Shown here: piece by piece, positions 41,609-54,500 of the stretch
How the letters are laid out: every line of letters begins with the position of its first letter
How positions within the stretch are numbered: position 1 is the stretch's first letter
Program-made: the position numbers and the translations under genes
The notes under the pieces: generated by a model
Seen by the model: the letters and a program-made list of their open reading frames with translations, nothing else
The model's database searches: none
What the model was told of the DNA's origin: nothing
From: Chondrosia reniformis
Taxonomy: Eukaryota; Porifera; Demospongiae; Chondrillida; Chondrillidae
DNA length: 64,000 nt
Direction: 5' to 3'
NCBI GenBank assembly: GCA_947172415.1
Contig: OX359202.1
Location: 932,501-996,500 of the forward strand

Positions 41609-44530
41609 TCCCACCCTTATCATGGAACTACATATATATACAATGTAATACATATAACATGAGAATAAAGCCTTATTGAGTATCGGGTCGAATAATGATC
41701 GTAACAAACACTCCTTATTCCCACATATAACATATGTGATTACATCATTGTATTTTCATTCTGTAGGATATGGCTCACGCTATTTTGTGAAATGTAGGTT
41801 GTGTGTATGTATATGGTAAATGCAGATTGTTTTCATGAAGTTGTTTCGACAGTGCCAATTAAGTGTAGCATGCTCATATAAACTGACATTTAAATGTGTT
41901 GTCTTACGATTTTATGGCTAAAACGAAGAAGTAGTTAACATTTGTGAATTGTAATTTAAGGTTAAAAGGGTCAGTGAATGGCTATACGTTTAACTACTGG
42001 TTAACGTGTGATTAAGCTTCGACGCAGCTAGAAGAAAACCTATCATTAGAAAAAGCTTCGGAGAGATTTGACAAACGCCTACTTTATGTATCACAAATTG
42101 GTAACGTTATCAAATTCACCAGTTACTGCGATGAATATTGTTCTCGTGCCTCTCTTCAATTTTGACAGTTAGCACTTCGTCAGCCATTTTGTTTCTATTA
42201 CGAAAGGGTGAATCAAAAACTATAATTTAGGCTGACGTCATCTTAACACGTGACCATCATTTCCTAATTTGGAATTTGCGCGGGAAAAATGGAATGCGGC
42301 CATATAAAAGATGGCGAGGTGTGAAAAATCTCAGTTTACCCCCAGTGGCTTACTTGACGCGTGTGATTGCTAAAGTTTCTGTGCCTGACGGTGGTCTTTC
42401 CTTATCCCGAGTAGTCCTGTTCGAAGCGCTAGACAAGTAGACCCAGGATTCCCCTCAGCTCCGCCAGCGAGCTGAGAATGCGGCCTGGTGTCACGTTGGA
42501 TATGCAATTTGATCAGGAACTCAGTGGGAGGGTTGGTGCTTGGGATTGGTCCTCACTAGCTCTGGCTTCGGCTGGGGTCTGACGGCACGGAGATTGAGGT
42601 AATCGCGTAACTATGTAAGTTGAAGTCGGTTGTCGACACCTGATTTGGGCAGTTGTTTCGCCAGTCCCCACTTCAAGGACGTCATCCGATCCTGAGGAGT
42701 TAAAGGTGTGGCAACACACTGATTCTCATCGGGGCAGTTTGCGGTTCGGGAGGGTCGGACTTGGCATAGGCTGAAAGTGAGGCTAACGCCGATCGATTCC
42801 TATGTCATGGCTAGTAACTCCATGAGTGCAGATTACTGCGCAGTTACAGCTTCTGTTACACAATAGTTAGTGTCAACGCTGTGGGGTGGGGCACGATGTA
42901 CTTTCACCTCCTCGTGGTGTGCCCTGGGACAGCTCTACTTGAGTTGTGCTGAGAGAAGTACATGACCAGTTTCAAACTATTTTTCTCCAGTTAAGTGTTA
43001 TTCAAGTTATGAAACAGCTAATTGCATCATTATATTTCATGTATTTTCATTCTGTAGGATAATGGAGGAGCTGCTGTGTCTTGTGAAATGTAAATTGTGT
43101 CTATAATTATGTATATGGCATATGAAGTTTGTTTTCTTTAAGTTGTTCATTTGACAATTACTGTCTTTTTAGACATTTGAATGAGTTGTCTTACAATATT
43201 GTAACATGATTGCCTATGAATACATTAATATTCTTGTGACAAGTCGCATTAGTGTAGAATCCTTTAAACTCTTGCACAGTGCTTGCTGGATAAGTTGGCC
43301 AAGGCACTGTGAGCAGTATTCACCCTACATTGGTGAATACAACAAACATTATTGTATAGCTTAATAATAATGAATAGTCAGAGATAATCAAACCACAAGT
43401 AATCATTTTCAAACATCATAAAGAGGGAAAAGCAAAATAAGCAATTGCCAGATTATATGTATATACGTATGTAACATGATGAGGCTATACCATGCGCACC
43501 ACAAAACATTCTCTTCTACTGTTTTGGCTAAGGAGTCCAACTGGGAGCATTTCTCTTTCTGTTGACTAATCAGGTTTTTCCATTCTAAATTATGTCTTGA
43601 CTTCATTTCACTCAAATCCACTATACAAGTAAGTTGTATTTAAAAGTTTATCATCATTGTATAGGTGCTACGTGTATTTAAATGGATCAATGACTATTAT
43701 TATGGCTAACCAATCAAATGACCCATATAGCTGCAGGTACTACATAAAAGGGTATTTGTAAATAAGAAACATTCATATGACCTTAAGATTATTCTTGCAT
43801 ATATACATACTGCATGTGCTTGACATAATAATACAATTTCCTGGTACGTATATAAAATGGCCACTTTTATATGTATATACCCTAATGAACATGCATGTAT
43901 CTATATACACGTTTGATATAGCAATTAAAGCTTGTATAACTGCATGAATACCAGAAAGGTCTTTTAGTTTGTCTTCTAATCCATCTTTATGATTCTTTCT
44001 GTCAACTAACTGCTCCAAAATCTTCTGAAAGTCTCTTAAACCCTCTATTTCCTACGTATGTGCAGTTGTAAAATACTCTAAAATTATGTAAAACTTTTCA
44101 AAGCGGTTGTCATCTCACTTCTCTCATCCTGCATATAAGAAAGAATATATATTTAATCATATGCTGCACATTCAATAACATTACGTATATTATATATGTA
44201 CTTTAAATAGCTATAATTGCTAAGTTGTAGTTTAAATAGTATTTTCTAATTTTATTATGATAAAATATGCAATCATAAAATAAAAAAATCATATTTTCTC
44301 ATAACACCAAAAAGTAAATTATTACTGTATAATAGATTACCACATGCAACAAACCTTCTGTTTTCAAGCTCCATACTCCGTAGCTTTATTGCTAGCTTCT
44401 TGTGTGATATTTCTACTTTAGCAACTTCAATTTTATTCTCAGCTACATCATGTACCAAGCATCCTTGAACCCTAGCTAGAGATCTCTGCAGTCCCTTCTG
44501 TGATATACAGATGTACAAAAGTATATACAA
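41609..44530. repeat. Segmental duplication, unit B (partner of 61095-64000)
   Basis: From cccacccttatcatggaact onward, this block and 61095-64000 align along their whole length with small indels; the partner runs off the window end. It holds ncRNA copy B, a truncated SINE tail at about 43383-43447 (partner 62845-62908) and coiled-coil exons. The left part (about 41745-41910) resembles DNA that lies downstream of the ncRNA core (29200-29380), as if units were once arranged in tandem. Confidence 0.9.
42332..42984 (+). ncRNA. Candidate structured ncRNA, copy B
   Basis: Same promoter order, length and T5 end (42980-42984) as copy A. In the CTCGGCTC hairpin of copy A, copy B has A at 42457, turning a G-U into an A-U pair. 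The GCAA-capped hairpin is at 42706-42719. The 68-codon minus-strand ORF is identical but has no features. Confidence 0.45.
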
Positions 44531-47133
44531 TGCCATGCATAATAATAATATATAATATATATATAAGATATGCATATAATTATATATACGAATCTACCAT
44601 TCACACGAAGATTCACAAAAGATCAAGACGAGATCCTGGGAATTCCACCCTTCATCAGTGCCCAGGGTCACTGATGAAGGGTGGAATTCCCAGAAACAGC
44701 TGTGGGCCCAGTGGAGTAGAAGAAGAAAGAGAAGAAAAGAAGAATAAAAGAAAAGACTCCTGCATCTTCATCCAAAGCTTACCAGGTTTAGTTCCCCATA
44801 TATAGGCTTTTTTACAGAGTAGGCATAGCATGTAAGAAAATGGTATATAGGTTTTTCATAATTTAAAAGGAATTGAATTATATTTGATATATTTCTATAT
44901 ATTTCTGTTCACCTTTTCCTTTACATGCTCCATGTACATAACTTCTGCTCTTGCAATTTCCTTCATCAAATCCTTCTCTTTCTTCTTTTTCTCTGTTTTA
45001 GAGGAAAGACTAATAAGTTAACACCTTAATTCACCGTCTTTTCTGAGCATATTTATTTGTTTACCAATTATTTCATGTTGTTTGTTGTCATACAATGTCT
45101 GCCCAGCAGTTAAATCTTCTGATAACTTGGCATACAATGGCTATATACGTACATAAATGAGAACTCTCAATTTATTTTCATCCTTAAAACTGATATAGTA
45201 TGCATATGTATACAGTAAACGTACCTCCAAATGTTCCAATTGGGCATTTCTATGGACTGCAGTCTGCAACCACTTCTGATGGTCATTCTGAGATGATACA
45301 CCAAACCACAAGTAATTTCAAAACATCACAAAGAGAAAAAATATGAAAGAAGCAATTGTTGGGAATCAAACCCAGGACAGCTGCAGTATGCTTGAACAAT
45401 CTAGAACACTATAATCCAGAAAATATGGTTATCATGCCTATATAAAATGAAGCATATAAGAGTATATACTGAAATAATTAAACTACATACGTATAGTAAC
45501 TTCAAACAAACCTATAAAGAGCCTTGTATTATGTATATCTGTAAAGGTAAGGTTACAAATCAGTGTCCTACCAAAAGGCTTTTCTTTCCTTCTTCTGCTT
45601 CTTCCTGGGCTTCTTTACAGGCGACAGTCATATTAACAATCTCTTCCTCAAGAGATTCCATCTTTTCCATCAACTCATTTGTATTCTCTGTCAACACTTT
45701 ATCCTAAAACAAGAGATCACAGTTCAGATGCTGGGGGACTGAAGTGCTGGGGACCTGAGGCGCTGGGGGACTGAGGCGCTGGGGGCCTGAGGTGCTGGGG
45801 GACTGAGGCGCTGGGGGACTGAGGCACTGGGGGACTGAGATGCTGGGGGACTGATATAGTCTAATGTCTAATGCCAATTATATCTGTATGTATACGTATG
45901 TACCTTCTTCTTTAGTGACTCGTGACACTTCTTCGCTTCTGCTACCTGATGTGTGAGATCAGTCAACTTTTGACTTAATCTTCTCTTTTCAGAAATAGAT
46001 TTCTTCTGAAAATCGCTATATTTTGCTTGGCTATCTTGTCTATAAAGATGCAAGCAAGAGAAGAAATGATAGATATCCGTTCACCTGCTGTGTTGTGATG
46101 CATGCATGTACAACTTGTTCTGATAAATGAAATCACCACTGATTAGTGTGAATGGCAACTAATTAACTACTTTATAGTTAGTATAAGAGGTGAAACATGA
46201 ATGGAGCAGTGCTGCGGTAATTGTAGCTCTGAGCACTGGTGGACATATATATAGCTATCCTACACATGCATGGGTTAATTCCCAGCAATTGCTTCTTTCT
46301 TTCCTCTTCATAATATTTGAGGATTATACATGTACATGTGGTTAGATAGATTATCACTTTGATTATTCATGAATATGTTATGATGAGGTATGCATGTTAT
46401 GTGTCTATAATACCTAGCTTTCTTTTCAAATGTGACTTTTGATCTTAAATCCTCCATCTGTGTTTTGAATGTCTCTACTGTTGCTCTATACCATGCAGTG
46501 CATGGTTTATATATAAATACAAATATATATATACAGTGATACATACATACGTTATATATGAAGTGATAGAGTATACGTACATATTTGGTGTGATCATGAT
46601 ATGATGAGTTGGCAAAATCATTGAGTGACCCAAGTTCTATATAAACACCTATTTTTTCCTCTTGTATCATATAACTCACAGGTTGAAATGCAGTTCTATT
46701 TTGCTGCTATCGCTCAATAACTTTGTTAACCCATGTGCATGCAGGCTTAGGCATATAGGCAACTTTAACTTTACAAGTACATGCATGTATGTATAATATA
46801 ATATAATATAATATAATATGTAGTCCACGGTAACCTGTGTGACTCTTTTATTTTTACTAATTTCTTCTCAAGTACTTTCTCCTCCTTGCTCAATCTGGCA
46901 GATTCTTCAGCTTGAAACAACAAGGTGTCTTTCATCTTTTGCAACCTCGTGTACATATTATATGTAGAGATTATCATGACAGTAGAAACATATTATAACA
47001 AACAGAATGTGCATACTGTAAGTATATGTATTACGTGTGTATATATAAAATGATATACACACCTTTCCTTTGCTTCTAAAAGACCAATTTTTTCAGATTC
47101 CAATCCAATTTGAGCTTCTTTCAGTTCTAAAAT
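43500..47133 (-). CDS. Unidentified coiled-coil protein (partial gene model)
   Basis: At least eleven short exon-like blocks on the minus strand each encode heptad-rich helix. Approximate positions and examples: 47.06-47.13 kb (LELKEAQIGLESEKIGLLEA), 46.84-46.95 (MKDTLLFQAEESARLSKEEK), 46.43-46.49, 45.90-46.04 (SEKRRLSQKLTDLTHQVAEA), 45.58-45.71 (NELMEKMESLEEEIVNMTVA), 45.23-45.29, 45.06-45.14, 44.91-45.01, 44.35-44.50 (RSLARVQGCLVHDVAENKIE), 43.94-44.05 (VDRKNHKDGLEDKLKDLSGI) and 43.50-43.62 (DLSEMKSRHNLEWKNLISQQ). I did not close every junction and see neither start nor stop. The lack of other domains prevents naming; CCDC-type axonemal or cytoskeletal proteins are candidates. The donor after the 43.5-kb block is GTGCGC, weaker than the GTGAGC of the paralogue at 62.95 kb. 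Confidence 0.6.
44637..44850 (+). repeat. R1 dispersed repeat, with a perfect 24-bp fold-back
   Basis: Arms 44637-44660 (tgggaattccacccttcatc agtg) and 44669-44692 are perfect reverse complements with an 8-nt loop. The right arm begins an R1 copy that continues to about 44850. The inversion appears to be a duplicated R1 segment. Confidence 0.8.
45298..45415 (-). mobile_element. SINE copy (tRNA-derived family)
   Basis: On the minus strand gtcctgggtttgattccc is a good tRNA B-box region; the shared SINE tail follows (ttgcttctttcatattttt, ending acttgtggtttg). The A-box part is degraded. Confidence 0.8.
45726..45856. repeat. 17-bp minisatellite
   Basis: Seven to eight copies of ctgggggactgaggcg with an extra base, between two coiled-coil exons. 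Confidence 0.9.
46214..46330 (+). mobile_element. Degraded SINE copy
   Basis: ggtaattgtagctctgagca ctggtggac keeps the A-box outline; gggttaattcccagcaattg cttctttctttcctc gives the B-box and tail. Confidence 0.6.
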
Positions 47134-47916
47134 GAGGACATGTACGTATATATGTAAAGGCACATGTACGAACCTACATACATGTATATGTATATTACTG
47201 TATGTACATATGTGATTGGCCATGTAGTGGCTAATGTACCATTTCTAAGTGCTTTTGAAACAAGACAGTGATTACATGATACATAAGATGCATATATACC
47301 GAAATTTAAGTATCTTAGCCATACACTTCTGCATGCATGTTTGGGCGCACCATTCCTACTTCAGCTTCAGCAAATATACGAACTTCACAAATAAACTTAC
47401 AAACATTTATGCCATGCATCACTGATCATATCATGCATGATATGCACATGATCAAATTTCAGGTATGGTATGAAAACTATTTGAAACTTCTTGAACAGCC
47501 AGATTAGGGTGTTCAAATATGCACTAAATTAGATAAGATTTAAAGTTTTTAACAGCCCCTTTCCAAGTTTAAACATACTTTCATACCTTTTGAAGCCTGA
47601 CAGTTCAGAAGACTAATTCCCACTAAATTTCCCTTGTGCAAGGAATGCATCTATCAGACCAAAAGGCTTTCTCCTGTTTCCTGATGGATCTCAGTTCCCT
47701 TTCCTTTTTTTCTGCCTTATATATATGAGTCAATCAGCAGTTCAACAGCAATGCATGATGAAAGTGGATCCGGAGTATCTGAACAGGTACCGGTGGCTGG
47801 TCCAAGTAATGTAATATTGAAGACATTTGAGATTAAAAGCACACACATGTTGACCTACAGTGTATTAATTGTGTGAATTTTGAGAGTGCATATATACACT
47901 TAATTATACATACGTA

Positions 47917-48145
47917 TACCGTATAGCGGGAAAATTTGGCGAGGACTTAAATTTGGCGATTTGGCGAGTAGTTTGAAGCTTGTCAAATTTAATTCTTCGC
48001 CAAATCGAACGTAATGGTACCATCGTCCATTTAAACAATAAAGCCAATAGTTACGGGGCAATCCGCCAAATATAAAACTCGCTGAATGCTAAAATCGGGC
48101 ATTTCGCCAAATATATTGGCCGCCAAATTTTCCAGCTATATGGTA
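47917..48145. mobile_element. TA-flanked MITE (229 bp)
   Basis: Ends taccgtatagcgggaaaatt tggcg and the inverse of gccaaattttccagctatat ggta are flanked by TA. The interior is made of repeated atttggcg/cgccaaat motifs, including inverted pairs. Confidence 0.8.
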
Positions 48146-48186
48146 TACATGTACATTATAAATATACATTAATTATGTATTGGTGA

Positions 48187-51100
48187 CTTTTTAATGAGTT
48201 ACATCTTATTATATATGCATTAAACTTAAATATACATAATATATAAAATTAATGCAGTTTAAATTCTTATGAAATACACAAACAATTCAATTCCAAACAA
48301 CACTTTAAGATATATAGCTATAGTGGCAGATATCTAGCTACCAACACCATTAGTTATATTCAGTAATTATATAAACAATAGTTGTAGTGAATACATGTTA
48401 ACTGCATTTATATATATATACATTGTTGTTAGTAACTATAACAAATAGAGTGAAGCTATATATATATACTGTATACATAAACATAGGCCAAATTGCCATA
48501 ATGCATGATACACAAATGTATATGCATTTTGAAAATCAGTAGATAATGGATGCCTTATATATATAAGCTAATTATCCATACTAGGAGGAGCATGTAGCTG
48601 GTGGAATGCTGCTGATAATGGTACACATTAGTAACCTGTTATTGTGGTAGATGGAGAAACATTCCATTTCTATATACATGCTCCAAGGACAGAGAGTATG
48701 AAGAGGCAAATTAAAGGAGAAGGAACAAGAAGGAATATCAGACTATGCCAATCCACAAAGATGTGGATAGGGTAATGATTTGATCAAGGAGAGGGAACAG
48801 TGGAATATTCAGAAGGAGCTAGCTAAAATGATATATGACTCCATTGAACCAGAATATGTCAACAATCCAGTTACTAGGTTACCTATAGCTAGGTCTGACG
48901 CATCTATCTTGGAGAGCAAATATATGAACTTCACTATATGACTTACAAACATTTATGCCATAACTGATAATATACATGAACAATGGAAGCAAAGAAAATG
49001 GTAAGAATGTAAGTACATATCACATGATCAAATTTCAGGTATGGTATGAAAACTATTTGAAACTTCTTGAACAGCCAGGTTAGGGTGTTCAAATATGCAC
49101 TAATATAGAAGATTTAAAGTTTTTAACAGCCCCTTTCCAAGTTTAAACATACTTTCATACCTTTTGAAACCTGACAATTCAGTTCAAGACTAATTCCCAC
49201 TAAATTTCCCTTGTGCAAGGTATGCAGGATCAAATCTCAGGTTTCACATGGCATGAAATCTATTTGTTACCAGAGAAGTGATGTGTATGGATATGCCACT
49301 TCTATATGGTTAGCTTTGTCACTGTCTTGTTTTGTACTATTTCCAGATGTGCTATATTCATGATTGTTGCAACACTGCATGGCCATCCCTACTTCTAACT
49401 AAATATATATAATTTAGCGATATGTCACCTCAAGAGATTGTTTGACAGATGTCACGGAAATTTTGGTCTTGAAAATTTTGGTCCCACTAGTATTAGACCT
49501 AGGACCAAAATTTTCTGAGTCATTTTCAAAATTTTCAGGACCAAAATTCCAGTGACAAAACCCAAGCAAGAGCAGCCTGAGACCGGAAATGTAATAACAG
49601 CATGCCCAATTAATGATGCATGATCCCTTCACGGCAGACCGCCATGTAATTATCTCTCCCTATGTCTTCCGGAGGCGAGAAACTTACTGGTGTGGGAGTC
49701 ACTAGGCTATATCAATCAATCAATCAATATTATTAGAGTGCACCGTGCTCATTGGCACTAGGGCATGGATTGGCCCCGTGCAGCACTTACAACAAGGGAA
49801 AATAAATAATATGAACATGCAAAATAGAGTAACTGAACCTTCCATGCCACATACACAAAACTAGACTTTTTAATGAGTTACATCTTATTATATATGCATT
49901 AAACTTAAATATACATAATATATAAAATTAATGCAGTTTAAATTCTTATGAAATACACAAACAATTCAATTCCAAACAACACTTTAAGATATATAGCTAT
50001 AGTGGCAGATATCTAGCTACCAACACCATTAGTTATATTCAGTAATTATATAAACAATAGTTGTAGTGAATACATGTTAACTGCATTTATATATATATAC
50101 ATTGTTGTTAGTAACTATAACAAATAGAGTGAAGCTATATATATATACTGTATACATATATATAGGCCAAATTGCCAAAATGCATGATACACAAATGTAT
50201 ATGCATTTTGAAAATCAGTAGATAATGGATGCCTTATATAAGCTAATTATCCATACTAGGAGGAGCATGTAGCTGGTGGAATGCTGCTGATAATGGTACA
50301 CATTAGTAACCTGTTATTGTGGTAGATGGAGAAACATTCCATTTCTATATACATGCTCCAAGGACAGAGAGTATGAAGAGGCAAATTAAAGGAGAAGGAA
50401 CAGGTTAGGGTGCTCAAATATGCACTAATATAGAAGATTTAAAGTTTTTAACAGCCCCTTTCCAAGTTTAAACATACTTTCATACCTTTTGAAAACTGAC
50501 AGTTCAGTTCAAGACTAATTCCCACTAAATTTCCCTTGTGCAAGGTATGCAGGATCAAATCTCAGGTTTCACATGGCATGAAACCTATTTGTTATCAGAG
50601 AAGTGAGGTGTATGGATATGCCACTTCTATATGGTTAGCTTTGTCACTGTCTTGTTTTGTACTATTTCCAGATGTGCTATATTCATGATTGTTGCAACAC
50701 TGCATGGCCATCCCTACTTCTAACTAAATATATATAATTTAGCGATATGTCACCTCAAGAGATTGTTTGACAGATGTCACGGAATTTTTGGTCTTGAAAA
50801 TTTTGGTCCCACTAGTATTAGACCTAGGACCAAAATTTTCTGAGTCATTTTCTGAAAAAATTGGTCCAGGACCAAAATTTTCAAGAAAAAAGCTGAAAAT
50901 TTTGGACCCTAGGACCAAAAATTTTCAGGACCAAAATTCCAGTGACAGAACCCAAGCAAGAGCAGCCCAAGACCGGAAATGTAATAACAGCATGCCCAAT
51001 TAATGATGCATGATCCCTTCACGGCAGACCACCATGTAATTATCGCTCCCTATGTCTTCCAGAGGCGAGAAACTTACTGGTGTGGGAGTCACTAGGCTAT

Positions 51101-51252
51101 ATCAATCAATCAATCAATATTATTAGAGTGCACCGTGCCCATTGGCACTAGGGCACGGATTGGCCCCATGCAGCACTTACAACAAGGCAAAATAAATAAT
51201 ATGAACATGCTAAATAGAGTTAACTGAACCTTGCATGCCACATACACAAAAT
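48187..51252. repeat. Tandem duplication (~1.68 and ~1.39 kb) full of small repeats
   Basis: 48187-49862 is repeated at 49864-51252. The second unit lacks about 350 bp corresponding to 48722-49078. Each unit contains a MITE arm, a tgtcac-ended palindromic element and a LINE 3' end. No gene is recognisable in 47.2-51.1 kb. Confidence 0.85.
49452..49556. mobile_element. Palindromic MITE with ccaaaatttt repeats (second copy 50774-50947)
   Basis: Ends tgtcacggaaattttggtct and the inverse of gaccaaaattccagtgaca enclose multiple gaccaaaattttc motifs. The copy at 50774-50947 is longer by about 70 bp of the same motif, so it expanded after the tandem duplication, or the first copy contracted. Confidence 0.7.
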
Positions 51253-51444
51253 AACTGACAAGAGTTCATAGTTGCTACATGCAGCCGACAGCAGAGATGC
51301 AGTAGAATCCTGAGTACTGCACTTGTCACTATGTCGTTGCATCCAGGCCTCCAATTGTACACGTTGGGATTTCCATGCTTCACACCTCATCAACCAATGT
51401 TCCACTTCTTCCCTGTCACATTCCTTGCATATTCTTTCCTTCAT
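51112..51444 (-). mobile_element. 3' end of a LINE retrotransposon
   Basis: The minus-strand ORF at 51220-51444 reads RICKECDREEVEHWLMRCEA, the C-x2-C...H...C arrangement found at the C-terminus of many LINE reverse-transcriptase ORFs. It is followed by a 3' tail ending in (attg)n at 51112. A second copy of the tail only, near 49.71-49.86 kb, comes from the tandem duplication. Confidence 0.7.
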
Positions 51445-51476
51445 GTCTGGTCACCCCCTCTCCATCTTCCCGTCTC

Positions 51477-51485
51477 TATATATAA
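51477..51485 (+). promoter_or_regulatory. TATA-like box of the AMOP-vWD receptor gene
   Basis: tatatataagg lies 40-48 nt before the start codon at 51525, right at the edge of the LINE fragment. If used, the 5' UTR would be under 25 nt. Confidence 0.35.
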
Positions 51486-51524
51486 GGAAATTGGTATGTA
51501 AGTAATCAGTTGTTGTGGTATACC

Positions 51525-54500
51525 ATGACTTTGTTGATATATTATCTTTTGCCTATCTTCTTAGATATTGCATCCTCTTCCCATTTTCGAGGAGCCAGTA
51601 TCAGTTGGAGACCAATCGATGAAGTCAATGCAACAGTATGTCTATAGAGTATAGAGAATCAACTATCGGGCACCATGTAGGAGGCTATATATATGGTATA
51701 TGCCCAATTCCGAAATTAATTTTTCAAACTCCGGCGGCGAGCTAATTGTTTGATATGCTAGTCATTGTAACAGTTGTAATTAAGCACTGACATCTCCTAA
51801 CTTCATATTTATAAATGTTTTGTTTAACTTATGTATAATATCTAGATCTATCTCTGTTCAAAATATAGTCTCTTTACAAAAGTCTGATCATGATCTTAAT
51901 TGCTTTCAATTCTCTGTTCAAGCAGTCTATATTTAATTCAGGCATATAAGAATAAATATATGTTGGTAATATACATATATACTTAAATTTACATATAGTT
52001 TTACTGTACTGTACATGACTAATTACACCTGTTATCTGCAGATTGAGATAAGCTTTAGGATTGCCTGGAGACGAGGTAGTGCTTTCTGTAACCAAAGCAC
52101 TATTGATTCACAGGCTCTGATTGGAGGAGGCAGTTTGTCCTGCACATCAGGCTGCATTGGTACATTGGGAGATATGAGCTTTTATTGCACTGATTTCAGT
52201 GAGACAGAGGATTGGACTGCAGGAGGAAGGACTTATCAGACTAATATCTCCACACCAGAATTTGAAGCCACGTCAGTTATATTGTTAGAGTTCTATACAC
52301 ATTTTATTGCTGATGAAGACCTCTGAGTCAAAATTCAATTGCTGAAATATTGTGTTGCTTTAACTAATATATACTATTCTCAATGAATGCAACAAACAAT
52401 AACAATTTCATAGTAAAATTTCCCATTATACACACACATTATATAGTGGTATATATATCATATGTATACATTTATGTAGTTAGAGAGTTCTTATTGTAGA
52501 TATGCAAGTTGCTGTTGGATATCCACACTGATCTTTGGTAGAGATGGAAATTGGCAAGTTCTTGTGAGGGGCAATCTCACAAGAAGGGAAGATACTGGTC
52601 AGATAAACTCATCTCCAGTGTCTGCTATGTCTCCTATACTGAGACTACAATATGGATGTATACATGTGATTAAGATACCTGGTGAGCATACATTCCTAAT
52701 GCAAGTATAGTCACTTGATACAGCTGATAATGTCCCAGAATCCGTGTACAGTAACTAGCTATGCAGTTGCATCTCATATCATACACTGGGTTATATTAAA
52801 TACTTTTAAATAGTTGAAGATGCAGATAATGATGAAGTCCGTTGCAGATGGGCATCTAGTGGTTTAGGAGAGTGTGGAGGTGTATGTGAAGCCTTCAATG
52901 GATCTGAACTGAATGAGGTTAGTTTGTGTGGGAAGTAAGTGGGTATGTATTTAAGTTACTATAATTTGCCTTTAATTATAAAGTACCATGCATTTTTCAG
53001 GTGCACAGTATATAGTGGGAAATTTTTGTGGGAAAAAAGTTTTCAGGAATTTCCAGTTGGATTGTGATTCGAGAAAATATTCTCCGGAGAATATTGTGTA
53101 ATATGTTTATACATTAAATGGCGAACATATATAGACAAAATACCTTATACCATGATAATTTTAATTTCTTTCTGTGGTTATAAACGTTTTTAGATACATG
53201 TAGGGTAGGCACAATGGTGGCATAGATGCAAGTAAGTACGCCACCCCGGCCCAACACACTGCTGCGCATGCTCAGAGGGTGCTGTGTTCTCTGTCACTTA
53301 GTCATGTTGTGGCATCATACATTTCAGCTTGATTGTTTTATCATATAGGGAGTATGGCTTATCTTCATTTTGCAAAACATGAAAATTTACCCTCGAAAAT
53401 TTCCATTTGTGTCAATTTTAAGACTTTCACGAAATTTTTCTCCTGCAAATATTTCCTGCTCTAAGTATACAATTATATACAAACTCTTTTTGTATCAATT
53501 GCACTTTAACTGTTTTCTCGATGATAGAGGAAATGTGAGCTAAGATATACGGCTAATAACCTCACTGGTTGGTATGCAGTTGCTATACAAGTTGAAGACT
53601 ATGCTTCTCCGACTGATGTCTCACCTCTGAGTAGTATACCACTTCAGTTTCTAGTTAATGTGTTTGACAGCAATGCTTCTTGTTCAAGTGTTCCAGAGTT
53701 TGTTAGTCCCACCAGAGAGGATGGATCACGTGTGGCTGTACCATCTGGCACAACCTATCATGAACGCATTGTAGTTGAGGTTACTAGTTCACCAAGTGTC
53801 AGGTATGACACTTGCATTGATATTTTCATTTTATATATATATACACATAATATTCTTTGCCCTATATAATTATAATACTCCTTTCAGCAACTCTATACAT
53901 ACTACAACTTCAACATAATTCAATTCTACAGTATAATTAATTAAAGATATAAACCACCCCTGATTTCATTCCCCAACATGCTACATATATATGTTGCTAT
54001 TCCAATTTAAACATTTGTATACATACGTATATGCTACATATTAAATACACTGTGCATTTAGTAGAGTCCAATGGTATTTTGCATGTATTTGAAGTTTATC
54101 CCAATTTATGGGAAAATGGAGGTATAATTAAAATCTCTGCTAATTTTAAAATCTCCTAAAATTCCCTTAAAATCATAATATTATGAACATTTAGTTCACG
54201 TGACCCTCTATGAATTATTTATTTACATTACATTAGTTATTGTAACTTCTACTGTATAAATGGTGATTAATTGCTACAGCATTATAGAGGTGGAAACAGT
54301 ATCACCTCTTGGACTGAGGAAGTCAGAGGTAACTCGGCTAAGTGAACTGCAATGGTACATAAATGTAACTTGGACACCTACAATGTCTCAGTTTGGACAG
54401 TTATTCATCTTTTGCTATAGAGCAACTGATAGTACAGGGTATGTACATAACTTCTGTGTGTTAAGGATATTTATGATTGAAAAGTATATCTTAATATGTT

